From Devosia sp. 66-14 (GTDB taxonomy: Bacteria > Pseudomonadota > Alphaproteobacteria > Rhizobiales > Devosiaceae): a DNA stretch of 64,000 nucleotides. Shown piece after piece: positions 37,066-47,205 of the stretch (positions are counted from its first letter, which is position 1; every line of letters begins with the position of its first letter). Location: contig MKVB01000006.1 of NCBI GenBank assembly GCA_001899085.1, positions 627,857-691,856 on the forward strand, in the 5' to 3' direction. The notes beneath the pieces were generated by a model. It did no database searches, was not told the DNA's origin, and saw only the letters and a program-made list of their open reading frames with translations. The position numbers were made by a program, and so were the translations under genes.

Positions 37066-37611
37066 TCAGGCAGCTTTCCTGCGACCGATCCCGACGAAGT
37101 CGAGGAGGAGCAGCAACACACCCAAAGTGATCGCCACATCGGCGAGATTGAAAATGTAGAACGACCAATCCTGCCAATGAAAGTGAAAGAAATCCGCAAC
37201 GGCGCCATAAAGCACGCGATCGAGGGCATTGGAGACGGCGCCGCCAATGGCCAGCATCAGGCCATAGCGCACCAGCACGTCGGCAGTGCGCGACCACCAG
37301 ATGCCCAGGGCAAGGATGGCGATCACGGCAATGGCCCCCAGCGCCCAGACCGGCAAGTCGCCGAGCAGCCCGTAGGACACCCCGGTATTCCAGACCAGCA
37401 CGTAGTCGAAGAAGGGCGTCACCGGGACGATTTCACCGCCCTGCCAACCGAGCGGGGTGGCGGGGGTGACGAAGCCGAGATGCTCGATGCAGAGCGAGGA
37501 AGCCGCGCCGATGCAGTCGGCGCTGACCTGCAGGAACTTGTGACCGCGGTCGAGGGCGAAGGCGGCGAGCCCGGTCAGGAGGGAGGCGATGAGATGGGGG
37601 CGGGCTAGCAT
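37066..37611 (-). CDS. lspA: Lipoprotein signal peptidase
   Basis: 181-aa inner-membrane aspartic protease cleaving prolipoproteins. Four helices. The two catalytic Asp segments are visible: GGAVSNALDRVLYGAVADFFHF and FNLADVAITLGV; also NTGVSYGLL. Order ileS-lspA on the same strand is the classical arrangement, but here a 172-bp gap with a 40-bp inverted repeat separates them. Confidence 0.94.
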   Translation of the reverse strand: MLARPHLIASLLTGLAAFALDRGHKFLQVSADCIGAASSLCIEHLGFVTPATPLGWQGGEIVPVTPFFDYVLVWNTGVSYGLLGDLPVWALGAIAVIAILALGIWWSRTADVLVRYGLMLAIGGAVSNALDRVLYGAVADFFHFHWQDWSFYIFNLADVAITLGVLLLLLDFVGIGRRKAA

Positions 37612-37645
37612 GGCGAACGCTCGGCTGCGTGTGCCCCGCCGATAG

Positions 37646-37769
37646 AGACGGCCCCCTCCCGGCCTCCCCCATGAAGGGGGAGGTGAAGAGTCGAGCGTGT
37701 GGCTCGATCGTGCCTGGCACTCGATGCGGCACCTCCCCCTTCATGGGGGAGGCCGGGAGGGGGCCGTCT
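37646..37769. repeat. Perfect 40-bp inverted repeat between ileS and lspA
   Basis: Left arm 37646-37685 and right arm 37730-37769 are exact reverse complements over 40 bp, with a 44-bp unique centre. Each arm contains its own hairpin CCTCCCCC-ATGAA-GGGGGAGG. It ends 14 bp from the ileS stop codon (minus strand), between ileS and lspA. No open reading frame and no target-site duplication could be confirmed. The architecture is that of a small non-autonomous mobile or dispersed palindromic element. Confidence 0.85.
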
Positions 37770-37783
37770 GCTCGCGTTCAAGC

Positions 37784-40741
37784 TTACCGCCCCGCCGCCT
37801 TCAATTCGCGCATCGCCTGCGCGTCGCGCAGCGACAAGTCGGGATACTCGGCGTCGGTGCCGACCTCCGGCAGGATCCGCCAGGAGCGGGCGCAGCGCTG
37901 GCCCTCGGCCTTGGCAAAAACCGCCGCGACGCCGCGCACCTCGTCAAGCCGGAAGGCATCCGCCGGGCCTTCGCCCTCGACGATCTCGATGGCCGAGGTG
38001 ATGGAGATCTCGGCCATGTCCGCGCCGCGAACGGCAGCGGCGAGTTTGTCGTCGGTGATGTAGACCTTGGGCGCGGCTTCGAGCGAGGCGCCGATCACCT
38101 TGTCGCGGCGGGCGATCTCGAGCGCGCCGGTCACGACCTTGCGGACCTCGCGGATCGCCTCCCACTTCTCGTCCAGCTTCTCGTCCGTCCACTCCTCGGG
38201 GAGTTTGGGGAACTCCCTGAGGTGCACCGAGGACTCGGCGCCGGGGTGACGCTCGAGCCAGGCCTCTTCCATGGTGAACACCAGGATCGGGGCAAGCCAG
38301 GCGGTCAGCGCGTCGAACACGTGATCGAGCACGGTGAGGCTGGCGCGGCGACGGACCGAGGAGATCGGGTCGCAGTAGAGCGCGTCCTTGCGGATATCGA
38401 AGTAGAACGCCGAAAGGTCGATGTTCATGAAGTTGGACAGCGCGGCGACGATACGCTTGTAGTCGTAGCTCTCGTAGGCGTCGCGGACCAGCACGTCGAG
38501 ATCCTTGAGCTTGGACAGGATCAGCTGCTCGAGCTCGGGCATGTCGCGATAGTCGATGGTCTCTTCGGCCTTGCGGTGCGCGAGGTTGCCGATGAGCCAG
38601 CGGATGGTGTTGCGGAGCTTGCGATAGCCGTCGACGGTGGTGTTGATGATCTCCTTGCCGATCCTGAGGTCATCCGAATAGTCGGACTGCGCGACCCAGA
38701 GGCGGAGGATGTCGGCGCCGAACTGCTTGATGACGTCCTGCGGCGCGGTGGTGTTGCCGAGCGACTTCGACATCTTCTTGCCCTCGCCATCGAGGGTGAA
38801 GCCGTGCGTCAGCACGCTCGCATAGGGCGCGAAGCCATTGGTGGCGCAGCTTTCGAGCAGCGAGGAGTGGAACCAGCCGCGGTGCTGGTCGGACCCCTCG
38901 AGATACATGCCGGCCGGGAACTGCATGTCCGGCCATTTCTGCGGGTTCTTCAGCACCCAGGAATGCGTGGTGCCGCTTTCGAACCAGACATCGAGGATGT
39001 CGTCGATCTTGGTCCAGTTCTCGGGGTCGGGCACGGCATTACCGAGGAAGCGTTCCTTGGCGCCGGCCTTGAACCAGGCGTCGGCCCCCTCTTCCTCGAA
39101 GGCCTGGCCGATGCGGTGGTTGACCGTTGCGTCGTTGAGGATGGTGTCGGTCGCCGCGTTGTAGAACACGGCGATCGGAACGCCCCAGGCGCGCTGGCGG
39201 CTCAGCACCCAGTCGGGGCGATCAGCAATCATCGAGCGCAGCCGGTTCTGGCCGGCCTGCGGATAGAACCGGGTGGCATCGATGGCGGCGAGCGAACGGG
39301 CGCGCAGGGTGTCGCCCTTCTTTCCCTCGATGTCGCGGTCCATGTAGACGAACCACTGCGGGGTATTACGGTAGATGATCGGCTTCTTGGAACGCCAGGA
39401 ATGCGGGTACTGGTGCTTGAGACGGCCGCGCGCCAGCATGGCGTTGCGCTCGGCCAAGGCGGTGATGACGCGGTTGTTGGCGTCGCCCTTCTTGCCGGCA
39501 TCGTCGATGACGCGAGCCCCCTCGAGGCCGGGCGCGGCCGCGGTGTAGAAGCCGGCATCGTCGACGACGAACGGGATCGAGGTGTCGATGCCGCGCTCGG
39601 TGAGCTGGCGGCCCGATGCCATCCAGATCTCGAAGTCGTCGAGGCCGTGGCTGGGCGCAGTGTGAACGAAGCCGGTGCCGGCATCGTCGGTGACGTGCTC
39701 GCCATCGAGCAGCGGCACTTCGAACGCATAGCCGCCGCCCAGACCGCGCAGCGGATGGTTGCAGGAGACGATCTTCGAACAGTCGACATCATGCAGGCGG
39801 ACGAAGCTCTCGACCTTGGCCTTCTGCAGCGTCTCCTCGGCCAGCTTGTCGGCGAGGACATATTTCTCGCCCCTGGACGCCCAGTTGCCGTCCGGCGCAC
39901 CGGTGACCTCGTAGAGGCCATAGCTGATCTTGGACGAATAGCTGATGGCCCGGTTGGCCGGGATGGTCCACGGCGTGGTGGTCCAGATGACGACGTAGGA
40001 GGAGCCGAAATCCTCGAACGAGCCGGTGCCGAAGGCGCCGTTGGCCGAGTGGATCGGGAACTTCACCCAGATCGCGTCGCTTTCGTAATCCTGGTACTCG
40101 ATCTCGGCTTCGGCGAGCGCGGTGCGCTCGACCACCGACCACATGACCGGCTTGGAACCGCGATAGAGCTGGCCGGAGGCGGCGACCTTCATCAGCTCGC
40201 GGGCGATCTGCGCCTCGGCGTCGAAGCTCATGGTCAGATACGGGTTGGACCAATCGCCAACCACGCCGAGCCGCTTGAACTCCTCGCGCTGGGTATCGAC
40301 CCAGTACTGCGCGAAGCTGCGGCACTCGCCGCGGAACTCGTTGATCTCGACGTCGTCCTTGTTCTTGCCTTTGGCGCGATACTGCTCCTCGACTTTCCAC
40401 TCGATCGGCAGGCCATGGCAGTCCCAGCCCGGCACATAGGCCGAGTTGTAGCCGAGCATGGTCTTGGAGCGGCTCACCAGGTCCTTGAGGATCTTGTTGA
40501 GCGCATGACCGATATGGATGTTGCCGTTGGCGTAGGGCGGGCCATCGTGCAGCGTGAACAGGGGCTTGCCCTTGCCGGCGGCGCGCTGGCGGGCATAAAT
40601 ATCCATGTCTTCCCAGCGCTTCAGCCAGTCGGGCTCACGGGCCGGCAGGCCGGCGCGCATCGGGAACTCGGTTTCGGGCAGGAAGAGCGTCGCGGAATAG
40701 TCGGTCTCGGCGCCGCTGGTCGCAGTATCGTTCATCGTCAT
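37784..40741 (-). CDS. ileS: Isoleucyl-tRNA synthetase
   Basis: 985-aa class I aminoacyl-tRNA synthetase. HIGH signature at residues 76-79 (GNIHIGH), KMSKS loop as KKMSKSLGN near residue 650, editing (CP1) domain with [14 protein letters not shown] and [12 protein letters not shown]. Two near starts, 40741 and 40735, without a clear RBS. Likely in one operon with the upstream ribF and downstream lspA. Confidence 0.97.
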   Translation of the reverse strand: MTMNDTATSGAETDYSATLFLPETEFPMRAGLPAREPDWLKRWEDMDIYARQRAAGKGKPLFTLHDGPPYANGNIHIGHALNKILKDLVSRSKTMLGYNSAYVPGWDCHGLPIEWKVEEQYRAKGKNKDDVEINEFRGECRSFAQYWVDTQREEFKRLGVVGDWSNPYLTMSFDAEAQIARELMKVAASGQLYRGSKPVMWSVVERTALAEAEIEYQDYESDAIWVKFPIHSANGAFGTGSFEDFGSSYVVIWTTTPWTIPANRAISYSSKISYGLYEVTGAPDGNWASRGEKYVLADKLAEETLQKAKVESFVRLHDVDCSKIVSCNHPLRGLGGGYAFEVPLLDGEHVTDDAGTGFVHTAPSHGLDDFEIWMASGRQLTERGIDTSIPFVVDDAGFYTAAAPGLEGARVIDDAGKKGDANNRVITALAERNAMLARGRLKHQYPHSWRSKKPIIYRNTPQWFVYMDRDIEGKKGDTLRARSLAAIDATRFYPQAGQNRLRSMIADRPDWVLSRQRAWGVPIAVFYNAATDTILNDATVNHRIGQAFEEEGADAWFKAGAKERFLGNAVPDPENWTKIDDILDVWFESGTTHSWVLKNPQKWPDMQFPAGMYLEGSDQHRGWFHSSLLESCATNGFAPYASVLTHGFTLDGEGKKMSKSLGNTTAPQDVIKQFGADILRLWVAQSDYSDDLRIGKEIINTTVDGYRKLRNTIRWLIGNLAHRKAEETIDYRDMPELEQLILSKLKDLDVLVRDAYESYDYKRIVAALSNFMNIDLSAFYFDIRKDALYCDPISSVRRRASLTVLDHVFDALTAWLAPILVFTMEEAWLERHPGAESSVHLREFPKLPEEWTDEKLDEKWEAIREVRKVVTGALEIARRDKVIGASLEAAPKVYITDDKLAAAVRGADMAEISITSAIEIVEGEGPADAFRLDEVRGVAAVFAKAEGQRCARSWRILPEVGTDAEYPDLSLRDAQAMRELKAAGR

Positions 40742-40825
40742 CGATCGATGTTCAAGGGAAGTTGCGGGCTTGTAGCAAGAGGGGGCGGCCGGTTCCAGTG
40801 CAAATGGCCCCGGGCGCCGAACACG

Positions 40826-41800
40826 CTACCTGAAGAACCCGAGCTTCTCGTCGAGCTCCGACACCGGCAGGGTCGACTGCAGCAGCAGGCGGGCCTGGGC
40901 GGCGTCATTGTTGACGGCGGCGATCAGTTCGTCGAGGCCGGCGAACTTCACCTGGCCGCGGACGGTGCCGAGCAACGCCACTTCCAGCGTTTCGCCGTAA
41001 ATGTCCTCGTCGAAATCGAAGATCCAGGTCTCGAAAGGCGGCCGTTCGTTGTTGAACATCGGCTTGCCGTAGCTCGCGACACCATCGAGCAGGCGGCCAT
41101 TGAGCTTGGCGCGCACGGCGTAGACGCCCTGCAGCAGGCCGAAGCCGGTGGGGCTCGCGGTATTGGCGGTGGGAAAGCCGAGTTCCCTGCCCCGCTGATC
41201 GCCCTTCACCACGACGCCCGAGAGGAACCAGTGATAGCCGAGCAGCTGCGCAGCGCCGGCAACGTCGCCCTCGCCGAGCAGGGCGCGGATGCGCGAGGAC
41301 GAGATGTGGTCGTCCCCCTCGTCGAGCATATCGAGGATTTCGACCTCGAAGCCGTGGCGCACCCCGGCATCCCTGAGGAAATCCGGAGTGCCCTGGCGCT
41401 TGTAGCCAAAGTGGAAATCGGCTCCCACCGAGACACCGGTGACGCCGAGCGCCCCGACGAGGAACCGGGTAACGAAATCCTCGGCGACGATATGGGAGAA
41501 TTCGAGCGAGAACGGCATCACCACGATGCCGTCGAGCCCGAGCGCCTCGGCGACCTCGGCCTTCTGGTCAGCATAGGTCAGACGGAACATGAACGGGGCC
41601 GGCGCGAACACGTCGCGTGGGTGCGGCTCGAAGGTGAGCACCAGCGCCGGCACGCCGAGCGCGGCGGCACGGGCCTTCAGCGCCCGAAACACGTGCTGAT
41701 GACCGCGGTGGCAGCCGTCGAAATTGCCGATCGCGACCATGGCGCCGCGCAGCGACGCCGGAACCTGGTCGAGTCCAGCGAGCCTGATGAAGCCGCTCAA
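40826..41800 (-). CDS. ribF: Bifunctional riboflavin kinase / FAD synthetase
   Basis: 324-aa enzyme making FMN and FAD. N-terminal FAD synthetase domain with VAIGNFDGCHRGHQ (about residue 21) and HISSSRIRALLGEGDV; C-terminal flavokinase domain with GRELGFPTANTA and GVYAVRAKLNG. The start is TTG 41800, with AAGGCGGG upstream and the family-typical SGFIRLAGL next. The upstream open frame to 41902 lacks similarity. Confidence 0.95.
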   Translation of the reverse strand: MSGFIRLAGLDQVPASLRGAMVAIGNFDGCHRGHQHVFRALKARAAALGVPALVLTFEPHPRDVFAPAPFMFRLTYADQKAEVAEALGLDGIVVMPFSLEFSHIVAEDFVTRFLVGALGVTGVSVGADFHFGYKRQGTPDFLRDAGVRHGFEVEILDMLDEGDDHISSSRIRALLGEGDVAGAAQLLGYHWFLSGVVVKGDQRGRELGFPTANTASPTGFGLLQGVYAVRAKLNGRLLDGVASYGKPMFNNERPPFETWIFDFDEDIYGETLEVALLGTVRGQVKFAGLDELIAAVNNDAAQARLLLQSTLPVSELDEKLGFFR

Positions 41801-41942
41801 ATTCGTACCCGCCTTGAGAGTGATGGCGATATGGCAAGAAACCGGATGGGTTGCAAGGCAGCTAAGGTTGGAGGCTGCTATGCGGATGCCGTGCTGGAGC
41901 ATTCCGGCGCAGCTCGCGGCCGCCCTGCAAAATGCTCCAGGC

Positions 41943-43310
41943 CTAAGGCACTACCCGGCACACGAAATCCTCGAACTTCCCATTGGGCCCGCGCTGCAGG
42001 GCGCCCTCGTGATAGTGAATCACCAGCTCGAAGGGGTGGCCCAGCGCTTCGCAGACGATGTCGCGGAAGGCGCGTTCGTCCCTGCTGTTGAACGGGCGGC
42101 CGGTGACGAGGTGGGCCTCGATGGTATCGCGATCCACCTGGATGAACTGGAACTGCAGGATGGGGCCGACTTCGGGGAACCGGTGATAGCCGGTCAGCGG
42201 CCAGCGGCGGGTACCGTCCGGCATGACGATCAGGTTACGATCGCGCCCGACAATGCGGCTGAGGGTCGGAAGGCCGCGCCCGCAGGTGGCGGGTTCGCCC
42301 ACCTCGGCATAGTCGCCGATGTCATAGCGAATGACGGGCGTCGCGAAATTGGTGAGGTCGGTCACCAGAACGCGGCCGATCTCACCGGGCCGGCACGGCC
42401 TGCCATCGGCATCGACGACCTCGACGACAACGGTTTCCGCCACGACGTGGTATTGCCGGCAATCCGGACACTGGACCGCGATGATGCCGACTTCCTGGGC
42501 GGAATAGAGATCATCGATCTCGAGGCCGAAATAGGCCCGCGCCTTGTCACGAATACGGGGCGACAGCGTCTCTCCGATGGTCTGGAGATGCTTCAGCTCG
42601 GGCCACGGTTTGCCACCCTCCGCCAGGGCGTCGATCAGCACGTCGAGATTGTTGGGGTAGCTGAGGAGCGTGCCGGGGCGAAAGGCGCGCAACTCGGCGG
42701 CTTGCCGATCCGGCAACAGGGAGATCGGCAAGCCAAGCCCCGGCCCCGTGGCGAACAGCAGATTGTGGGGCGGCCCCCAATCCTTGAGCCGGGCCACCGC
42801 CGGCAGGTTGGCGCGAATGCTGGCGAATGGCGCGCGCATGTCCCGGCGATGCCAAAGGTGATCCCGCGCCCCTTGCGCCATCCACATCAGGTTGCTGATC
42901 GAGGTACGACGGATGACGACCGGCTCGCCCGTCGAGCCGGAGGTACTCGACTCGCCAGTGGGCATGTGGGTTTTGGGAATGCCGGTGCAGTAGAACGAGG
43001 CGCCCGCCAACTGGATATCCCGCCGCGTAATCGGCGACAGGCGCTGCAACCCGCCCGGGTTTCCAAGGTCGGCTGCAGTCAACCCGGCGGCGGCCAGCCG
43101 GCGCGCAAAACCGGGCGAAGCCTCCTGGCAATGGTCGGCGAGGCTCGCCAGTTGCTGCCGGGCGTGGCTTGCGAGATCATGGGGCGACAGCCACTGGCTG
43201 GCATCGAGCCAGGACACCAAGGTGGCGATCGAGGCAGCCGGACCGACCTGGACCGGAGGCCACAACAGGCCCTCGACGGCGCTGCGCAGCGGCAAGAGTG
43301 TGGGTTTCAT
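41943..43310 (-). CDS. Phenylacetate-CoA ligase (PaaK/CapK)-like adenylate-forming enzyme
   Basis: 455-aa soluble member of the ANL adenylating superfamily. Core motifs look intact: P-loop TSGSTGEPVVIRRT (about residue 125), A5 LYSAQEVGIIA, A7 VIRYDIGDYAEVG, A8 RIVGRDRNLIVMPDG, and the C-terminal Lys in GPNGKFEDFV. A CPDCRQYHV segment matches the PaaK/CapK branch. Substrate unknown. Start ATG overlaps the stop of the upstream methyltransferase (ATGA), so the pair act together. CapK-type enzymes occur in surface polysaccharide and natural-product loci. Confidence 0.85.
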   Translation of the reverse strand: MKPTLLPLRSAVEGLLWPPVQVGPAASIATLVSWLDASQWLSPHDLASHARQQLASLADHCQEASPGFARRLAAAGLTAADLGNPGGLQRLSPITRRDIQLAGASFYCTGIPKTHMPTGESSTSGSTGEPVVIRRTSISNLMWMAQGARDHLWHRRDMRAPFASIRANLPAVARLKDWGPPHNLLFATGPGLGLPISLLPDRQAAELRAFRPGTLLSYPNNLDVLIDALAEGGKPWPELKHLQTIGETLSPRIRDKARAYFGLEIDDLYSAQEVGIIAVQCPDCRQYHVVAETVVVEVVDADGRPCRPGEIGRVLVTDLTNFATPVIRYDIGDYAEVGEPATCGRGLPTLSRIVGRDRNLIVMPDGTRRWPLTGYHRFPEVGPILQFQFIQVDRDTIEAHLVTGRPFNSRDERAFRDIVCEALGHPFELVIHYHEGALQRGPNGKFEDFVCRVVP

Positions 43311-44107
43311 ACGCGTTCCAGAACCGCGAGCGGGCAATGTTCGGCCAACTCGTACCTGCCCGAGGCGGAAAACGCGAGGAAGCGGACGGATGCCGGCAAC
43401 GCCGCGAGCAGTTCGCCGCCGGTGGGAAAGCAATAGGTCTCGGTCGACCCACGATAGATATCAATGGTGTCGATATCCTGCCGGGACATGCCGCTTTCTT
43501 CGACGAATCGCTGGCGATCCGTCACCTCTCGCTCGAAACGATCGCGGATCGCGGCAACGGGCATGACCGGATCGCGGCGTTCGTGCGCGATGGCCATTGC
43601 CAGCCGCCACTTCAGCGCGCCGAACGAAATGACCCGGCGGGCGCGAGCGGCCTGAAACACCTCAGCCACGGTTTCGCAATCATCGGGGGTGCGATAGACG
43701 CGGAAGGCCATGCGGCCTCCCGCCGCGACGAAACCGGCGACGCGATCGAGGATGGTCGTGACTGCCAATAGCGAAGGCAGCGAGTTGAGGCTGCCATCAC
43801 CGATGCAGGCCGTGAACGACGCCGGCGGAAAGGCCATGTCGCGCCAGTCGGCGCAGAGTGCACGGCGGTGTGGGGTGTCTCCCGGCCAGCGCGAAACGAT
43901 GACGCTGGGATTGCGCTCGACGGCGGTGACGTCCTCGGCAAAGTCGGCCAGCTGGGGTGTCGCCCCCAGCAACAAGCCTCGCGCCCTGTGCCCGGTGATG
44001 GCGCCCTGATACGCGGCGGCGATCGAATCGTCGACGAACAGCGGCGGGCCTAGGCGAGGCGCCGGTTGATACACCGCAGCCCAATGGGCATCCGAGCGGG
44101 ACGACAT
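43307..44107 (-). CDS. Class I SAM-dependent methyltransferase paired with the PaaK-like gene
   Basis: 266 aa. A relaxed motif I (RGLLLGATPQLADFAEDVTA, about residue 43), acidic motif II in TAVERNPSVIVSRW, and DWRDMAFPPASFTACIGDGS (motif IV region) indicate a Rossmann methyltransferase. The glycine-rich loop departs from GxGxG, so SAM binding needs checking. It is coupled to the downstream adenylating enzyme by ATGA. The substrate may be the acid activated by its partner; that is inference. Confidence 0.8.
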   Translation of the reverse strand: MSSRSDAHWAAVYQPAPRLGPPLFVDDSIAAAYQGAITGHRARGLLLGATPQLADFAEDVTAVERNPSVIVSRWPGDTPHRRALCADWRDMAFPPASFTACIGDGSLNSLPSLLAVTTILDRVAGFVAAGGRMAFRVYRTPDDCETVAEVFQAARARRVISFGALKWRLAMAIAHERRDPVMPVAAIRDRFEREVTDRQRFVEESGMSRQDIDTIDIYRGSTETYCFPTGGELLAALPASVRFLAFSASGRYELAEHCPLAVLERV

Positions 44108-44177
44108 CAGGTTTCGACCGATGCGCAGCCGGACCAGGCGGCGGAGGCACGGGGCCTCCAGCTGCCGGTTTCGACCA

Positions 44178-44855
44178 TCAGAACTTCCAGGTGACGCCCG
44201 CCGTCAAGGCGAAGGCCGACAGGTCCGCCTTGTAGCTCCCAAACTCGGCATCGAAGGTGTGCGAGCCGAAGTTGTAGTAGAGGCCCTGCAGGCGGACACC
44301 AACCGTGTCGGTGACCATGGCTTCGACGCCCGCGCCGGCGACGAGACCAAGCTTCAGGTCGTGCGCGTCGCTGCCGGCTGGGACCACGTAATCAGAGGTG
44401 GCGTAGGATACGGTGGCGGTACCGACCGCGATACCGGCGGTCGCATAGAAGAGCAGATTGTCGACCGGGATACCGACACGACCACGAAGGCTGCCGATCG
44501 CATCGACGGATGCGGAAACCGTCAAGCCCTCGCCATCGCTGATGAAGGTCTCGCTGTCGTTGCAATCCAGAAAGTTGAAATCGGCTTCGGCGCCAAGCAC
44601 GAAACCATCCATTTGGACGTCATGGCCGGCGAATACGCCGAGGACAAGACAGGTGTCGGTCAGCGACACATCGTCGAGGTCGAATACGAAGTCGTCGATC
44701 GTCCAATCAGAGTTGAGGCCGGCGATGCCAAGCTGGGCGCCGATATAGGTGCGGTCCCAGGTGTTATCCGGAGGTGTGCTACCGCCCTGGTCAGCCGCCA
44801 GTGCCCCGGCGGGAACCAAGGCGCAAACCGCGCCAGCCAGAAGGAGATGCTTCAT
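44178..44855 (-). CDS. Outer-membrane beta-barrel protein (Omp25/Omp31-like)
   Basis: 225 aa. Signal peptide MKHLLLAGAVCALVPAGALA, then an eight-stranded-barrel pattern: YIGAQLGIAGLNSDW, GLRGRVGI-like turns (SLRGRVGIPVDNLLFYATAG), and a terminal aromatic residue (AGVTWKF) as required for outer-membrane insertion. Two Cys (residues about 69 and 98) are unusual for barrels. Probably a small structural porin-like protein. Part of the accessory insert between ribF and the HAD gene. Confidence 0.85.
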   Translation of the reverse strand: MKHLLLAGAVCALVPAGALAADQGGSTPPDNTWDRTYIGAQLGIAGLNSDWTIDDFVFDLDDVSLTDTCLVLGVFAGHDVQMDGFVLGAEADFNFLDCNDSETFISDGEGLTVSASVDAIGSLRGRVGIPVDNLLFYATAGIAVGTATVSYATSDYVVPAGSDAHDLKLGLVAGAGVEAMVTDTVGVRLQGLYYNFGSHTFDAEFGSYKADLSAFALTAGVTWKF

Positions 44856-44964
44856 ACGTCCGCCGCCCTGTTGAAGATCAGTTGGCGGAGGCTAATACAC
44901 TTTCGGGCGATTTGCAGATGGCCGGCGGCGAAAACATGACGGATTTTGGGCAGGCACTGCAATA

Positions 44965-44992
44965 TTGCGCCGCCAGTGTAACGGCGGCGCAA
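44965..44992 (-). terminator. Strong hairpin downstream of the HAD gene
   Basis: TTGCGCCGCC and GGCGGCGCAA form a perfect 10-bp stem with an 8-nt loop, 5 bp beyond the stop codon of the minus-strand HAD gene. There is no proper T tract (exit sequence TATTGC), so termination strength is uncertain. Confidence 0.6.
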
Positions 44993-44996
44993 CAAA

Positions 44997-45866
44997 TCAG
45001 GCCAGTCTTGGCATGAAGCCCACGACGTTGGCACCACTCGGTTCGACCAGGCGGCGGATGGCTTCGGGATCGGCATTGCCGAAGGCGTCGAGTTCGGCGG
45101 CGTGGATCGAGCCGGTGATGAACAGCAGGTCGAGCCCGGCGCCGGCAGCGCCGATGGCGTCGGTGCGCACGGAATCGCCGATCGCCAGGATGCGGGTGCG
45201 ATCGACCGCGTGGCCGGCGGCCTTCTCGGCGAGACGTAGCGCTTCGGCATAGATCGGCTTATAGGGCTTGCCGACCATGACGATCATGCCGCCCCGCGCC
45301 TCGTAAAGGTCGGCCAATGCGCCGCCGCAGTACAGGATCTGGTCGCCATGCTCGACCACCCGGTCGGGGTTGGCGGCGATCAATGGCAGGTTACGGCTGA
45401 GCCACAGAGTGATCCGGTCATTGTACATGTCCGGGGTGTCGTGGTCGGTATCGAGGTCGGTGACGACGATGGCCCTGGCATCCTCGGCACGGCCGATGGT
45501 GATGTCGAGGCCTTCGAACAGGCTGTCATTGTCGTGCGGCGGGCCGACATAGTGCACCGTCTGGCCGCGGTAACGCTCGAGCACGACACGGGTCGCATCG
45601 CCGGAGGTCACCACATCGTCATAGGCTTCGCGCGACACACCGAGCCGATCCATCATCTCGATGATCGGACCGTGCGGACGCGGCGCATTGCTGATCAGCA
45701 CGACGCGGCCGCCATTGCGGCGATAGTCGACCAGGGCGTCGACGGCAGTCTGGTGGGCGGCGACGCCATTATGCACGACGCCCCAGATGTCGCTCAAAAC
45801 CACATCGTAGCGGGGGGCGATGCCGCTCAGTCCAGCCAGTGCCTGCATAGTCGGTTCCAGTGTCAT
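44997..45866 (-). CDS. HAD-IIA family phosphatase (TIGR01459-like)
   Basis: 289-aa HAD hydrolase. Motif I is DIWGVVHNG rather than DxDG, a feature of the TIGR01459 subgroup; motif II is VVLISNAPRP; a Lys in VGKPYKPIY and motif III/IV ILAIGDSVRTDAIGA complete the active site. Substrate unknown, probably a sugar phosphate. In relatives it adjoins ribF; here three genes intervene. Start ATG 45866 has GAGG upstream. Confidence 0.9.
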   Translation of the reverse strand: MTLEPTMQALAGLSGIAPRYDVVLSDIWGVVHNGVAAHQTAVDALVDYRRNGGRVVLISNAPRPHGPIIEMMDRLGVSREAYDDVVTSGDATRVVLERYRGQTVHYVGPPHDNDSLFEGLDITIGRAEDARAIVVTDLDTDHDTPDMYNDRITLWLSRNLPLIAANPDRVVEHGDQILYCGGALADLYEARGGMIVMVGKPYKPIYAEALRLAEKAAGHAVDRTRILAIGDSVRTDAIGAAGAGLDLLFITGSIHAAELDAFGNADPEAIRRLVEPSGANVVGFMPRLA

Positions 45867-45972
45867 TGCCTCGGCCCCTCCCCGGTTGGTTGAATCGGTG
45901 AAGAGCTCCAAGTGTTCGACCTATCACGCTTTTCGAGCGGGCGGGTCGGCAAGTCTTCTCGTGCCGCGCCCG

Positions 45973-47205
45973 CTAGGCCTGCGCCTCGATGCGGCGTTCG
46001 GCGTCGCGCGGACGCTCCGCCGTGAGGTCCGGCCGGACCGGGCCGGGCCGGCCGACATGCGGTCCCTGGACGAGGCTGATGCCGTCTTCGAACAGGCTCA
46101 GCAACTGCTGCTCGTCGATCACCCCGGTGCCGCAGAGCTCGATCTCGAAGCGCTTGGCATAGGGCGCGATGTCCGCGGTGTGAAAGTCGGTGAAGCTCTG
46201 CGGCTGCGACAGGAAGCGGGTCGCATCGAACCGCACGTCGCTGAAGCCGAGCCCCTCGAGCTCGGCGAAATCGAAGCGCAGCGAGGTGGCGTCGGTCAGG
46301 ACGAAGCCGGCCCCTGCCTTGCGGAACTCGTAGAGTGCCCGCTTCTCGGTGGGGCCGAGCGGCTTCCATTCGGTCTGGCGGACGGCGAAGTTCAGCGAGG
46401 CGGTGATCGCCTGGTTGGCGACGAGCGTTGCCGTCACCTGCTCGAGTGCCTTCTTGTCGAGGATGGTGGCGCGGCTCAGCGGCAGGAACAGGGTGATCGG
46501 TTGCCCGGAGGTTCTGGCACGCCGCGCAATGGTGACGGCCTCATCGAGCGCCATTGCCTCGATGCGGCGGATCAGGTCCTCCCCGCCACGACGCGGCATG
46601 AAGTCCGGCGCGTCGGCCAGGCCTCCCGCATCCTGCATCAGGCGCGGCACCAGATCGTAGCCCAGTGGCTTGCGCGCCGGCAGGCGGACGATGGGTTCGA
46701 TGTGGAAGACCAGCCGGTTGGCATCGAGGGCGGCGCGGAGTTCAGCCTCCGGGATCATCGGATCGAGGAAGATGTCGTCGTCTGCCTCGACCGGCCCGGC
46801 CGTCGCTGCCGCGAGGCGCGAACCGCCATCGGCGCGCCGGGCCTCCTCGAACTCGGCCAGCGCCTCGGCGAGCTGGCGCGTCACCGTGCCGAGTACGGAA
46901 ATATCAGCTTCGATACCATCGAGCCGGCTGCCCACATTGGTGTCGGCGATGGCGTTGACCCGCTGGCTCAACACCTGCCCCGCCTTGGCATCGGTCGACA
47001 GCAGGCGGGCCAGATCCTCGACAGCGCGCTCCAGCCGTGCCTCCGAGCGCTGGCGCAGGCGGCGCTCCATCAGCATGACGGCGATCGCGCCAAAGGCAAT
47101 CGCGGTGACGAAGGCCTCGATCGGTGAAAAGGTCAGCCCGAAATAGGCCGCGGCCGCGACGCCAAGCGTGGCCAGCGCAATGAAGATGTAGACGAGGCCT
47201 TGCAC
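45973..47205 (-). CDS. TipF-like membrane protein with degenerate EAL domain
   Basis: 410 aa. Two N-terminal membrane helices (residues 2-24 and 27-45), a helical region likely to coil (about 48-120), then an EAL domain (about 155-390). The EAL core is altered: GYDLVPRL where GxEALxRW is expected, TDATSLRF in place of DDFGxGxSS, and VRFDATRF instead of LKIDxSF. It should therefore not hydrolyse c-di-GMP. The layout matches Caulobacter TipF, a c-di-GMP receptor for flagellum placement. GTG start at 47205. Divergent from a receiver-domain regulator. Confidence 0.82.
   Translation of the reverse strand: MQGLVYIFIALATLGVAAAAYFGLTFSPIEAFVTAIAFGAIAVMLMERRLRQRSEARLERAVEDLARLLSTDAKAGQVLSQRVNAIADTNVGSRLDGIEADISVLGTVTRQLAEALAEFEEARRADGGSRLAAATAGPVEADDDIFLDPMIPEAELRAALDANRLVFHIEPIVRLPARKPLGYDLVPRLMQDAGGLADAPDFMPRRGGEDLIRRIEAMALDEAVTIARRARTSGQPITLFLPLSRATILDKKALEQVTATLVANQAITASLNFAVRQTEWKPLGPTEKRALYEFRKAGAGFVLTDATSLRFDFAELEGLGFSDVRFDATRFLSQPQSFTDFHTADIAPYAKRFEIELCGTGVIDEQQLLSLFEDGISLVQGPHVGRPGPVRPDLTAERPRDAERRIEAQA

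Noticed and set aside
37697-42091. 1464-codon plus-strand open frame opposite ileS and ribF
   Set aside because: Antisense shadow of two certain genes; composition is artificial and no RBS or domain is present.
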